Below are positions 6,726 to 15,147 of a stretch of 60,106 nt of DNA, in pieces. The position numbers and the translations under genes are program-made. Origin of the DNA: Streptosporangium minutum (lineage in GTDB: Bacteria; Actinomycetota; Actinomycetes; Streptosporangiales; Streptosporangiaceae). Under the pieces are notes generated by a model. The model did no database searches. It saw nothing but the letters and a program-made list of their open reading frames with translations, and was not told the DNA's origin. The stretch lies in assembly GCF_002149035.1 (NCBI RefSeq), contig NZ_NGFP01000020.1, positions 1-60,106 of the forward strand, read 5' to 3'. The first letter of the stretch is position 1. The number at the start of each line of letters is the position of its first letter.

Positions 6726-8966
6726 TCAGCCGTGGCCGGCGACGACGAGCTCCTTGCGAGGTTCCTCGGCGGAGGCCTCCTCCTCCTCGTGCCCCTCGAT
6801 GGAGAGGTTGGGCAGGATCCGGTCCAGCCACCTGGGGCACCACCAGTTGAACCTGCCGAGCAGGACCATGGTGGCCGGGACCAGGAAGCCCCGGATGACG
6901 GTGGCGTCCACCGCCACGGCCACCGCCAGGCCGACACCGAAGATCTTGACCATGGGATCGGGGTAGGCGATGAAGGCGACGAACACGGCGACCATGATCA
7001 GGGCGGCGGAGGTGATGACCCGGCCGGTCGCACCCAACCCCTCGGCCACCGCCCTGCGGTTGTCGCCGTGCCTCAGATACGCCTGCCGTACGGCGGTGAG
7101 CAGGAAGACCTCGTAGTCCATCGACAGGCCGAACAGCACCGCGAACAGCATCAGCGGGATGTAGCTGTCGATCGGCACCGTGAAGAACAGCGTGGTCAGG
7201 TAGGAGTCGTCCGCGCCCACCGGCGGGTCCATGCCGACCAGCCCGCTGCCCAGCCCGAGGGAGAAGACCAGCGAGAGCGCGCCGAACGCGGCGCCGAGCG
7301 AGACCAGGTTCATCAGCGCGGCCTTGATCGCGACCACCGGCGACCGGAACGCCAGGAGCAGCAGCAACGCGCTGAGCAGCACCACGACGCCGACGACCAG
7401 CGGGGTGCGGTCGGCGATCCTGGCACTCGCGTCGGACATGGCGGCCACCTCGCCGCCCACGTGCACCCGCGCCCCGGGGACCCGGATCGCGCGCATGTCC
7501 TCGACCACCTCCAGCGCCCGCGGATCGCTGGGCGCGTACGCGGTGACGGCCTGGACCAGCACGGCGGTGCCGCCGTCGTTCAGCACGGGCTCGCCGACGT
7601 GGGCCACCCCCTCGACCGCGCCGGCCTCCTCCTTCAGGAGCCGGAGTACGGCGGGCGCGGGATCGCGGTCGACGACCCTCTCGTCGAGGGAGGCGACCAC
7701 GATCAGCGGCCCGTTGATCCCGGGCCCGAATCCGGCCTGCATGAGTTCGTAGGAGCGGCGGGCGGCGGTGTCCCTGTCACCGTAGCCGTCGTCCAGCGGG
7801 CCGAGCTTGAGCGCGAGGGCGGGCGCGGTCAGCGCGGCGAGGACGGCGACGCTGAGCGCGAGCACGCTCCAGGGCCGCTTCGAGACCCAGGCCCCCAGGG
7901 CGCTCCAGCCCGCGGCCTCGTCCGCCGTCTTGCGCCGGCCCATGAAGGGCAGCCGCAGCGCGTTGATCCGGTGCCCGAGCAGGCCGAGCAGGGCGGGGAC
8001 GAGGGTGACGGAGGTGAGCACCGCGCAGACGACCGAGATGCCGGTGATCCAGCCGAGCGTCTGCAGCATGGGGAAGCCGCCGAGCAGCAGCGCGCTGAGC
8101 GCGATGATCACCGTGCCGCCGGCGAACACCACCGCGCCGCCCGAACTCGCGACCGTCCGGCGCACCGCTCCGTGCGTCGGCAGGCCGTCGGCCAGCAGCC
8201 TGCGGTACCTGCTGAGCAGGAAGAGCGCGTAGTCGATGCCGACGCCGAGGCCGATCATCGTCGCCATGATGGAGGCCTGCTTGGGGACGTCCACGACGTG
8301 GCCGAGCAGGCTGATCACCCCCAGGCCGGTCGCGATGCTGACCAGCGCCGTGAAGATCGGGATCATCGCGGCCACCAGCGTGCCGAAGGCGAACAGCAGC
8401 ACCAGCAGCGCGCAGACCACGCCGATGATCTCGCTGGTCCCGGTCTTGATCTCCTTGTCCGCCGGGGTGGACGCGTCGGCGGGCACCGCCTCCACGCCGA
8501 GTGCGCGCACGGGCGCGGCCGCCTCGGAGAGCATCCGGGTGGTCTCGGCCAGCTTGCCGTTGTCGTGGCCCTTGAGCCTGACCGTGATGAGGCCGATCTC
8601 CAGGCTGGGCGCCAGGCCGCCGACGCGGTAGGGGGACTGGACCTCCGCCACGTGCGGGACCCGGCGGATCTCGTCCATCGCCCGGTGGACCGCGCGCACC
8701 CGGCGCTGGAAGGTGAGGGGACCGTCCGGGGAGTAGAGCACGATCTGGACCGTGCCCCCGGGGTCGTAGCCGGGGCCGAAGCCGTCGCGCATCAGGTCGT
8801 GGGCCCGCTGCGCGTCCGTGCCGGGTATGGTCACGTTGTTGCTCACCGGGCCGGCGAACGCGATCGAGCCCCCGGTCAGCAGCACGGCGGCGGCCACCCA
8901 CAGTGCCAGCACGATCTTGCCGTGCCTCGCGCACCAGCTTCCCAGCCGTCCCAGCAGACCAGACAT
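6726..8966 (-). CDS. MMPL/RND-family membrane transporter
   Basis: A 746-aa multi-pass protein with the MMPL layout: an N-terminal membrane segment (IVLALWVAAAVLLTGG), a large outer domain (residues about 50-180, starting GPVSNNVTIPGTDAQ), five to six clustered helices containing GLGVGIDYALFLLSRYR, a second outer loop, and a second cluster containing LFGLSMDYEVFLL. These two GxxxDYxxFL motifs are the family hallmark and carry the Asp-Tyr pairs of the proton relay. Such proteins export lipids, lipopeptides or drugs by proton antiport. ATG 8966 has a GGGGCGG stretch upstream, while ATG 8981 has none. It is divergent from a TetR gene with two dyads between, so it is probably repressed by that TetR. 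Confidence 0.93.
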   Translation of the reverse strand: MSGLLGRLGSWCARHGKIVLALWVAAAVLLTGGSIAFAGPVSNNVTIPGTDAQRAHDLMRDGFGPGYDPGGTVQIVLYSPDGPLTFQRRVRAVHRAMDEIRRVPHVAEVQSPYRVGGLAPSLEIGLITVRLKGHDNGKLAETTRMLSEAAAPVRALGVEAVPADASTPADKEIKTGTSEIIGVVCALLVLLFAFGTLVAAMIPIFTALVSIATGLGVISLLGHVVDVPKQASIMATMIGLGVGIDYALFLLSRYRRLLADGLPTHGAVRRTVASSGGAVVFAGGTVIIALSALLLGGFPMLQTLGWITGISVVCAVLTSVTLVPALLGLLGHRINALRLPFMGRRKTADEAAGWSALGAWVSKRPWSVLALSVAVLAALTAPALALKLGPLDDGYGDRDTAARRSYELMQAGFGPGINGPLIVVASLDERVVDRDPAPAVLRLLKEEAGAVEGVAHVGEPVLNDGGTAVLVQAVTAYAPSDPRALEVVEDMRAIRVPGARVHVGGEVAAMSDASARIADRTPLVVGVVVLLSALLLLLAFRSPVVAIKAALMNLVSLGAAFGALSLVFSLGLGSGLVGMDPPVGADDSYLTTLFFTVPIDSYIPLMLFAVLFGLSMDYEVFLLTAVRQAYLRHGDNRRAVAEGLGATGRVITSAALIMVAVFVAFIAYPDPMVKIFGVGLAVAVAVDATVIRGFLVPATMVLLGRFNWWCPRWLDRILPNLSIEGHEEEEASAEEPRKELVVAGHG

Positions 8967-9010
8967 CGGCAACCGCCCCATTAAGTCTGAAATGTGCCTG
9001 AAACGCCGTA

Positions 9011-9047
9011 CTGTACGGGCGTACAGAACCTACGATGAAAGCGTAGG
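9011..9047. promoter_or_regulatory. Two adjacent dyads between the MMPL and TetR genes
   Basis: CTGTACG-GG-CGTACAG (9011-9026) is a perfect 7-2-7 dyad. Three bases further, CCTACG and CGTAGG (9029-9047) form a second inverted repeat with a 7-base spacer. Their place in a 125-bp divergent gap suggests binding sites of the TetR protein encoded at 9092. Confidence 0.6.
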
Positions 9048-9091
9048 CGCGGACATACCCGGAATGCTCTAGACCGTGCGGGAATGAGACG

Positions 9092-9637
9092 ATGACCACA
9101 CTTGAGCACGGCTACGACACGCGTAGCCGGATTCTTGAGGCCGCCCGCCAGCTCTTCGCCGAGCGCGGCTACGCCGCGACCTCACTGGCCGACATCGCCT
9201 CGGCCGTCGGGCTGACGAAGACCGCCGTCGCCTACCACTTCCATCCGAAGGACCGGCTGGCCGCCGAGCTGATCGCACCCGCCGCCGAGGACATCGTGGC
9301 CCTGTTCGAGACCGGCTTCGACGGTGAGCACGCGTTCGTCGAGGCGCTGGTGACCTTCACGGTCCGGCACCGAGCCATCGTCCGCCTGATCCTGGAGGAC
9401 ATCAGCGGCGCCGACGACGCCCCGCCCGGCTCCCCCGGCGAGGTCATCCGCGCCTTCCGGGACGCGATCTACACCCGCCTGGCCTCACCGGACGCGGACC
9501 CCGGCCGGCGGGTGCGCACCTGGGCGCTCCTGGGCGCCCTGCAGGGCGTCGTGGTCAAGACGATCGACCTGCCGGAGGAGGTCGTCCGGGAGCACCTGCT
9601 CACCGCCGCCTCCGCCCTGTACGGACCCTCCACCTGA
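9092..9637 (+). CDS. TetR-family transcriptional regulator
   Basis: A 181-aa repressor with an N-terminal helix-turn-helix at about residues 10-57 (ILEAARQLFAERGYAATSL, then IASAVGLTKTAVAYHFHPKD). The C-terminal part is helical and ligand-binding, with no recognised specificity. It is divergent from the MMPL transporter at 125 bp, with two dyads in the gap, the classic layout of a local efflux repressor. Start ATG 9092 is the first in frame, giving MTTLEHGYDTRSRIL. Confidence 0.92.
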   Translation: MTTLEHGYDTRSRILEAARQLFAERGYAATSLADIASAVGLTKTAVAYHFHPKDRLAAELIAPAAEDIVALFETGFDGEHAFVEALVTFTVRHRAIVRLILEDISGADDAPPGSPGEVIRAFRDAIYTRLASPDADPGRRVRTWALLGALQGVVVKTIDLPEEVVREHLLTAASALYGPST

Positions 9638-9760
9638 CCCGGAGGCCGCGTCGCACGGGGTGAACGCCGCGGCGTGGTCGCGGACGGAGCCGGCGATGCC
9701 GCGCGGGGGGCGAACGAGAAGGCCGACGGCCATGCCGTCGAGGAAGTCGCCACAATATTT

Positions 9761-9772
9761 GACCGTTCGGTC
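9761..9772. promoter_or_regulatory. TetR operator upstream of the second TetR gene
   Basis: GACCG-TT-CGGTC, flanked as TTGACCGTTCGGTCTA, resembles the TAGACC-NNNN-GGTCTA operators of LmrA/YxaF-type TetR proteins. It lies 24 bases before the GTG start, suggesting autorepression. Confidence 0.6.
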
Positions 9773-9795
9773 TAGATGTAATTAGGATTCGGCGC

Positions 9796-10377
9796 GTGGC
9801 GAGAACGAAGCAGTTCGATCCGGACGCGGCCCTGCAGAAGGCGCTGGAGCTGTTCTGGGAGCGGGGCTATGAGGCGACCTCCATGGCCGACCTGGTCCAG
9901 CACCTGGGCATCGCCCGAGCGAGCATCTACGCCACCTTCGGCGGCAAGCACGACCTCTACGTGAAGGCGTTCGAGAGGTATACGCAGACACGGGACCCCA
10001 ACATCGTGGAGATGCTGTCCCAGCCCGGCCCGGCACTCCCCGCCGTGCGCGCGCTGGTCCAGGCATACGTCGAGGAGTCCCTGCACGACGAGCACAGACG
10101 CGGCTGCATGGTCGTCAACGCCGCCGTGGAGGTGATGTCCCGCGATCCGCAGATGGCCCGCAGGATCGAGGCGGGCTGGGACGTCCTGGAGACCGCGCTC
10201 ACTTCGGCGCTGACCCGGGCGCGCGCGCAGGGCGAGATCCCGGACGACAAGGACCCGCGCGCACTGGCCCGTTTCCTGCTCGTACTGCTGCAGGGCATAC
10301 GCGTTCTCGGGCGCGCGCACCCCGAGCCCGGCAGGTTGCGCGACGCCGCCGCGCAGGCGCTGGCCGTACTGGACTGA
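9796..10377 (+). CDS. TetR-family transcriptional regulator (LmrA/YxaF-like)
   Basis: A 193-aa regulator. The helix-turn-helix is at about residues 11-54 (ALELFWERGYEATSMADL, then LGIARASIYATFGGKHDLY), and the C-terminal half (HDEHRRGCMVVNAAVEVMS) resembles the LmrA/YxaF-type ligand domain. GTG 9796 is preceded by AGGA at eight bases. Just upstream is the dyad GACCGTTCGGTC, of the kind this subfamily binds. The next gene, an SDR oxidoreductase 133 bases downstream on the same strand, is its probable target. Confidence 0.9.
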   Translation: MARTKQFDPDAALQKALELFWERGYEATSMADLVQHLGIARASIYATFGGKHDLYVKAFERYTQTRDPNIVEMLSQPGPALPAVRALVQAYVEESLHDEHRRGCMVVNAAVEVMSRDPQMARRIEAGWDVLETALTSALTRARAQGEIPDDKDPRALARFLLVLLQGIRVLGRAHPEPGRLRDAAAQALAVLD

Positions 10378-10510
10378 GGGAGTGACCACTGTGACGGGAG
10401 GCGATGTCGCATGCCCTCATAACAGAACGATCGATCCAGAATCGCTCCGCTCGTCACCGCCCTGTTCCCGGCGCGCATGCGCCGCGTCGAGTAAGTGAAG
10501 GAAAATCAGA

Positions 10511-11269
10511 ATGACCGCACGTTTCACCGGCAAGGTAGTCCTGATCAGCGGCGGAGGTTCCGGCATCGGCAGGGCCGGCGCGCTCGCCTTCGCCCGGGAG
10601 GGCGCGACCGTGGTGGTCGCCGGACGCAACGCCGACTCCCTGCGGAAGACCGTGGAACTGATCGAGGCCGAAGGAGGCCGGGCCGACGCCGTCACCGCCG
10701 ACGTCTCCTCCTCCCAGGACGTCGCCCGGCTCGTCACGACCACCGTGGAGCGTCACGGTGGCCTGCACATCGCCTTCAACAACGCAGGAGTTCTCGAGGC
10801 CGGACCACTCGCCGACATGGACGAGGCGGCCTGGGACCACCTGATCGCCGTGAACCTGACCGGCGTCTTCCTCAGCATGAAACACCAGATCGCACACATG
10901 CGCGCCAACGGCGGCGGCGTCATCGTCAACACGGCCTCCAACCTGGGCGCACACATGCGGCTGCCGTTCCTCGGCGCCTACGCGGCCTCGAAGGCGGCCG
11001 TGAGCGCGCTGAGCCGCGCGGCGGCAAGGGAGTGCATCGGACAGGGCATCCGCATCAATGCGATCAGCCCGGGCCCCATCGACACCGCCATGTCCCTGCG
11101 GCCGGGTGAGAGCGAGGACGCCCGCACAGAACGGATGAAGGAGGCGCTGCCGATCGGCAGAATCGGGACACTCGCCGAAGCGGCCTCCGCGGTGCTCTGG
11201 CTCGCGTCACCCGAAGCGGGCTTCACAGTCGGACACGACCTGGTCATCGACGGAGGCGCCACCGCTTGA
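10511..11269 (+). CDS. SDR family oxidoreductase
   Basis: A 252-aa classical short-chain dehydrogenase. It has the cofactor loop ISGGGSGIGRAGALAFA (TGxxxGIG type), NNAG (about residues 92-95), the catalytic Ser in VNTASNLG, YAASK with the catalytic Tyr and Lys, and a C-terminal FTVGHDLVIDGGATA tail typical of FabG-like enzymes. An Arg after the second beta strand (VVVAGRN) favours NADP(H). The substrate is unknown. ATG 10511 has GAAGGA eight bases upstream. It follows the TetR gene and ends at a strong hairpin. Confidence 0.93.
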   Translation: MTARFTGKVVLISGGGSGIGRAGALAFAREGATVVVAGRNADSLRKTVELIEAEGGRADAVTADVSSSQDVARLVTTTVERHGGLHIAFNNAGVLEAGPLADMDEAAWDHLIAVNLTGVFLSMKHQIAHMRANGGGVIVNTASNLGAHMRLPFLGAYAASKAAVSALSRAAARECIGQGIRINAISPGPIDTAMSLRPGESEDARTERMKEALPIGRIGTLAEAASAVLWLASPEAGFTVGHDLVIDGGATA

Positions 11270-11436
11270 ACCGCACCCGGCTGGGATCCTCCTGGAGCGG
11301 AGCCGGGACGCGGCGCCCGGCGGCTCCGTCCGGGCCGACGCAGCCGGGGTCGTCGGCTGCCTGCGGGCGGCGCGGCGGTTCTCCGGGATCGAGCGCCCGC
11401 ACAGAGGTGACGCGGAAGCCGGAGCCGAAGAGGCGA

Positions 11437-11473
11437 AGGCCCCGCCCGTCCTCACGGAGGACGGGCGGGGCCT
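11437..11473. terminator. Strong bidirectional terminator hairpin
   Basis: A perfect 16-bp stem (AGGCCCCGCCCGTCCT and its complement) with a 5-base loop lies between the convergent SDR gene (ends 11269) and kinase gene (ends 11498). No T tract is needed for many actinobacterial terminators. Confidence 0.8.
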
Positions 11474-11497
11474 CCCGTGGGCCCAGCCCGTTACGTC

Positions 11498-13543
11498 TCA
11501 GCCCCGCACCACGTCCCTGGCACGGCCGGGGCCGTCCGTGACCGTCGGGTCCATGGGGACCGTCTCGCCGGGGTCAGGACCGGGGCCGGGGCCGTTCTGC
11601 CCCTCGACGCCGACCGTGATCACGACCACGGCACCCGGCCGGGCACACGGGCCGGACACCCCTCCCTGCGCCAGCACCACACCGGACCGCGACGGGTCGT
11701 CGACGAGCCGGGGACGCACCCGTACGGCGAAGCCCGCCTCGCTGAGCGCGCTCCGCGCGTCCGCCTCCCGCTGACCGACGACCGAGGGCACCTCGGCCCC
11801 GCGCCTGGACACGACGAGCGCCACCGCGCTGCCCGAGGAGACGCGCTCGGCCGCGCCGGGGGCGCTGGCGAGGACCCGGCCCGCCGGCTCCGCCGAGCAT
11901 CGCGCGGTGATCTCACCCGGGACCAGCCCCGCCCGGACGAGGGCGGCCTCGGCCTGCCTCCTGTGGAGACCGGCCAGCACCGGCACCGCGACCCCCGCGG
12001 AGATCTCCAGGTCGACCCTGGTCCCCCTGGCGACCACGGCCCGCGCCTCCGGCCGGCTGCTGAGCACCTGCCCGACCCGGCGGTCGGAGTCGGCCGAGGT
12101 GAGGACTCCGGCGACCAGGCCGGCCTTTTCGAGCAGGTTCAGCGCCTCGGGGCGGTCCAGCCCGGCGAGCGCCGGCACCGCGACCCCGGCGGCGGCCGGG
12201 GGCGCCGAAGGCTCCGGGGACGGGAGAGCGGCGCTCCTGGCGCCCGTGCCCGCCGGGTGCCTGGCCGGGGGAGCCGCCCTGGCCGGCTGCGAGGTGGGCT
12301 CGGCCCGGACGCCGGTCGCCGCCGCCGACCCTCCCGGCCGGCCCGGACCGACCGGCTCGTCGCCCCCGCTCAGTGCCGGGACGAGCACCGCGACCAGCAC
12401 GGCCGCGCTCACCAGCAGCGCCCCCGACACGGCGACCGAGGCCCTGGTGGCCGCCCGGCCCGGCCGGGTACGCGGTTCGGCGGACCCATCGGGTGCGCCG
12501 CCGAGGCCGCGGAGGCGCGGCGCCGGGGGGAAGCCGCCGGGCGGAGCCGGAGCCGGCGGGGCCGCCGGCGGCAGGCCGGGCAGGGCCGGACCCGTCGAGG
12601 TCCATGACGGGGCCCGCCCCTGCCTGGACAGCGACGGAGACGGATCCGGCCAGGATCGCGACGGGGGCGGATCCGCCCGGACCTCGGGCACCGCCGGGCT
12701 CGCGGCCGGCGGTGATCCCGGTTCCGCCGGCCGTACGTCGCCGTCTCCGAGCAGCGCGAGCAGCAGCTCCCGGCTGGTGGGGCGGTTGCGGGGGTCCTTC
12801 TCCAGGCAGTCGGCGACCAGCTCGCCGAGCCGCCCCTCCAGGCGGCCCAGCTCCGGTGGGGCGGTGAGGACGCGGTGCAGCACGGCCGCGATCGAGTCCT
12901 GCCCGAACGGCGCCTGGGCGTTGGCGGCGAAGCAGACCGTGGCGCCCCAGGAGAAGACGTCGGCCGCCGCGCTGATCTCGGCCCCCTCCACCTGCTCGGG
13001 CGCCATGTAGGCCGGGGTGCCCGCACCGCGACCGCTCTGCGTGGCTCCCGCGTCCAGGGCCCTGGCCAGGCCGAAGTCGATGACCCTCGGCCCGTCGGGG
13101 CCCAGCAGCACGTTCTGCGGCTTGAAGTCGCGGTGCACGATCCCGGCCCGGTGAATGGCCGCGAGCGCCGTGGCCGTGCTGACGGCCAGGCGCTCCAGCG
13201 CGCCTCCCCCGCGGGGTCCACCGGCCCTGACCTCACGGTGGAGTGACGGGCCGTCGACGTATTCGCTGACGATGAACGGGCGGTCACCGGCCAGTCCGGC
13301 CTCGATCACCTGGGCGGTGCAGAAGCGGGCGACCTGCTTGGCGAGCTCGACCTCACGCAGGAAGACCGCCTCGTCCTCCCCGAGCGGGCCGTGCAGCAGC
13401 TTGATCGCATAGGGCTGGGAGCCGGTCGCGGGATGCGCTCCGAGATAGACCACCCCCTGACCGCCCTCCCCCAGGCGGCCGACGACCACGTATTCGCCGA
13501 GCCTGTCGAGGTCCCCCGTCCTGAGCGGCTGCGCATGCGGCAC
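11498..13543 (-). CDS. Membrane Ser/Thr protein kinase with three PASTA domains
   Basis: A 681-aa PknB-type kinase. The kinase domain (about 17-265) has the Gly loop GEGGQGVV, the ATP lysine in YAIKLL (48), HRDFKPQN (137-144) and DFG (156-158). A Pro/Ala-rich linker (270-368) leads to one membrane helix (369-391), a second Ala/Pro-rich stretch, and three PASTA repeats outside the cell at about 455-517, 518-581 and 583-645. PASTA domains bind muropeptide or beta-lactam-like ligands, so it probably senses cell-wall state. The catalytic loop is HRDFKP rather than the usual HRDLKP, as in the neighbouring kinase. GTG 13543 is preceded by GGGGAGG at five bases. It is followed by a strong terminator. 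Confidence 0.92.
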   Translation of the reverse strand: MPHAQPLRTGDLDRLGEYVVVGRLGEGGQGVVYLGAHPATGSQPYAIKLLHGPLGEDEAVFLREVELAKQVARFCTAQVIEAGLAGDRPFIVSEYVDGPSLHREVRAGGPRGGGALERLAVSTATALAAIHRAGIVHRDFKPQNVLLGPDGPRVIDFGLARALDAGATQSGRGAGTPAYMAPEQVEGAEISAAADVFSWGATVCFAANAQAPFGQDSIAAVLHRVLTAPPELGRLEGRLGELVADCLEKDPRNRPTSRELLLALLGDGDVRPAEPGSPPAASPAVPEVRADPPPSRSWPDPSPSLSRQGRAPSWTSTGPALPGLPPAAPPAPAPPGGFPPAPRLRGLGGAPDGSAEPRTRPGRAATRASVAVSGALLVSAAVLVAVLVPALSGGDEPVGPGRPGGSAAATGVRAEPTSQPARAAPPARHPAGTGARSAALPSPEPSAPPAAAGVAVPALAGLDRPEALNLLEKAGLVAGVLTSADSDRRVGQVLSSRPEARAVVARGTRVDLEISAGVAVPVLAGLHRRQAEAALVRAGLVPGEITARCSAEPAGRVLASAPGAAERVSSGSAVALVVSRRGAEVPSVVGQREADARSALSEAGFAVRVRPRLVDDPSRSGVVLAQGGVSGPCARPGAVVVITVGVEGQNGPGPGPDPGETVPMDPTVTDGPGRARDVVRG

Positions 13544-13663
13544 GCGAGCCTCCCCTCCCCACCACTCTTCCCACTCAAGAAGAGGTATTCCCGGCAGTCA
13601 ACGGTGGCGAAGCGCTTGTTTCCCCGACCGTGACACTCATGTGATGCCCGGGTCAGCGGGAAA

Positions 13664-15121
13664 TCAGGAGGAACGGGCCATCTCGCCCGAATAGCGGGCC
13701 TCCGTCTCGCCCGATCTCGTCACCCGGAAGGCCAGCCCGTCGGAGCCCCGCCGGGAGAACACCACCGTGCCCGGATAGCACTGCCTGCCCCTGACCTGCT
13801 CCAGTCGGTAGGCGCCGACGCCCGCCGGGGAGAGTCGTGCGGTGCAGTGCAGGTCGGCGCCCCACCTCATGCTCACCGCCTCCTCCGCGAAACGGACCTC
13901 CACCGGGAAGACCCGCTCGGCGGTGGAGTGGTCGGCGACACCGAGCCAGGTCCCCCTGTAGGAGAAGTCGTCACGGAGCCAGAACGCGGCGCCTCCGGCC
14001 GCGGCGGCCGTGATCGCCACCCCGGCCGCCGCGATCAGGAGCCACCGGCGCCGTCCTCGCGGCGCCCTCACCGCCGGAAGCTCGGCGGTCGAGCCCTCCG
14101 GCGTCCGCGGCTGGACGGTCGAGTCCTCGGTCACCGGGAGCTCCCCGGTCGAGGAGCCGACCACCGGGAGCTCCGCCGTCGAGGAGCCGGACGCCGGGTC
14201 CCGGGTCACCGGAAGCTCCGCCGTCGAGGAGCCGACCACCGGGAGTTCCGCCGTCGAGGACCCGGGCGCGGGGAGCGGACCGGTCCCCGGCGTGCCGTCC
14301 GGCCGGGAGACGGCGGTGTTGCCGTACAGCCGGCGCAACACCTCCTCGGCGACCGGCCGGTCCCCAGGCTCGGCGGTCAGGCAGGAGACCACGATCTCCC
14401 GGAGCGGGCCGTCCAGCGGGCCCAGGTCGGGCCTGCCGTACAGGATCCTGGCCAGCACCTCGTGGTAGGACCCGGCGGAGAAGGCGTGGCGGCCGGTGGC
14501 GGCGTAGGCGACGGTGAGCGCCCAGCTGAACATGTCGGCCGGAGGCCCGGCGGACTCGCCCTTGATCTGCTCGGGGGACATGTAGGCCGGGGTTCCGAAG
14601 GGGATCTTCCCGGTGGTGATCGTGGCGTCCATCATCCGGGAGATGCCGAAGTCGATCACTCGCGGGCCGTCCATGCCGAGCAGGACGTTGCCCGGCTTGA
14701 AGTCGCGATGGACCACCCCTGCCCGGTGGATGGCGGCCAGCGCGGTGGCCGTGCCGACCGCGATCCGGTCCAGCGAGCCGTCGACGCGCGGTCCCTCGGC
14801 CGCGATGTGCTCCTGGAGCGAGACCCCGTCGACGAGCTCGCTCACGATGTAGGGGCGGTCACCGTCGAGGTCGGCGTCGAGCACCTGGGCCGTGCAGAAG
14901 GGGGCGACCCGCCGGACGGCCTCGACCTCGCCGACGAGGCGGCGGCGGACCCTCTCGTCGTCCAGCAGCCGCGCGTGCAGCAGCTTCACCGCCACGCGCG
15001 GGCGCTCCGGGGACTCGGCGAGGAAGACGACCCCCTGACCTCCCGCACCGAGGCGGTTGATCAGCCGGTAACGACCGAGGTGCCGGGGGTCCTCCGGCCG
15101 GAGCGGAACCGGACGCGACAT
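13664..15121 (-). CDS. Membrane Ser/Thr protein kinase with ELPV repeat linker and a small outer domain
   Basis: A 485-aa kinase. The kinase domain (18-265) has GAGGQGVV, VAVKLL (Lys 46), HRDFKPGN (138-145) and DFG (157-159). It closely resembles the PASTA kinase next door (both have APFCTAQV or ARFCTAQV before the hinge), so the two probably arose by duplication. A linker with repeated SSTAELPV units covers 287-351, then a membrane helix (about 360-382) and an outer domain of about 100 residues holding just two Cys (LHCTARL and RQCYPG), likely a disulfide. The outer domain, with its many short polar/hydrophobic strands, looks beta-rich and I do not recognise it. The start is ATG 15121 with only a weak AGG upstream. 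Confidence 0.9.
   Translation of the reverse strand: MSRPVPLRPEDPRHLGRYRLINRLGAGGQGVVFLAESPERPRVAVKLLHARLLDDERVRRRLVGEVEAVRRVAPFCTAQVLDADLDGDRPYIVSELVDGVSLQEHIAAEGPRVDGSLDRIAVGTATALAAIHRAGVVHRDFKPGNVLLGMDGPRVIDFGISRMMDATITTGKIPFGTPAYMSPEQIKGESAGPPADMFSWALTVAYAATGRHAFSAGSYHEVLARILYGRPDLGPLDGPLREIVVSCLTAEPGDRPVAEEVLRRLYGNTAVSRPDGTPGTGPLPAPGSSTAELPVVGSSTAELPVTRDPASGSSTAELPVVGSSTGELPVTEDSTVQPRTPEGSTAELPAVRAPRGRRRWLLIAAAGVAITAAAAGGAAFWLRDDFSYRGTWLGVADHSTAERVFPVEVRFAEEAVSMRWGADLHCTARLSPAGVGAYRLEQVRGRQCYPGTVVFSRRGSDGLAFRVTRSGETEARYSGEMARSS
14069..14263 (-). repeat. In-frame repeats in kinase linker (SSTAELPV units)
   Basis: Residues 287-351 hold five clear copies of STAELPV or STGELPV, some preceded by VGS, with spacers of varied length. 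The Thr and Ser residues could be autophosphorylation sites or FHA-domain docking sites close to the inner membrane face; that is inference. Confidence 0.75.
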
Positions 15122-15147
15122 GGGACCTGACTATAACGATCTCCTCG

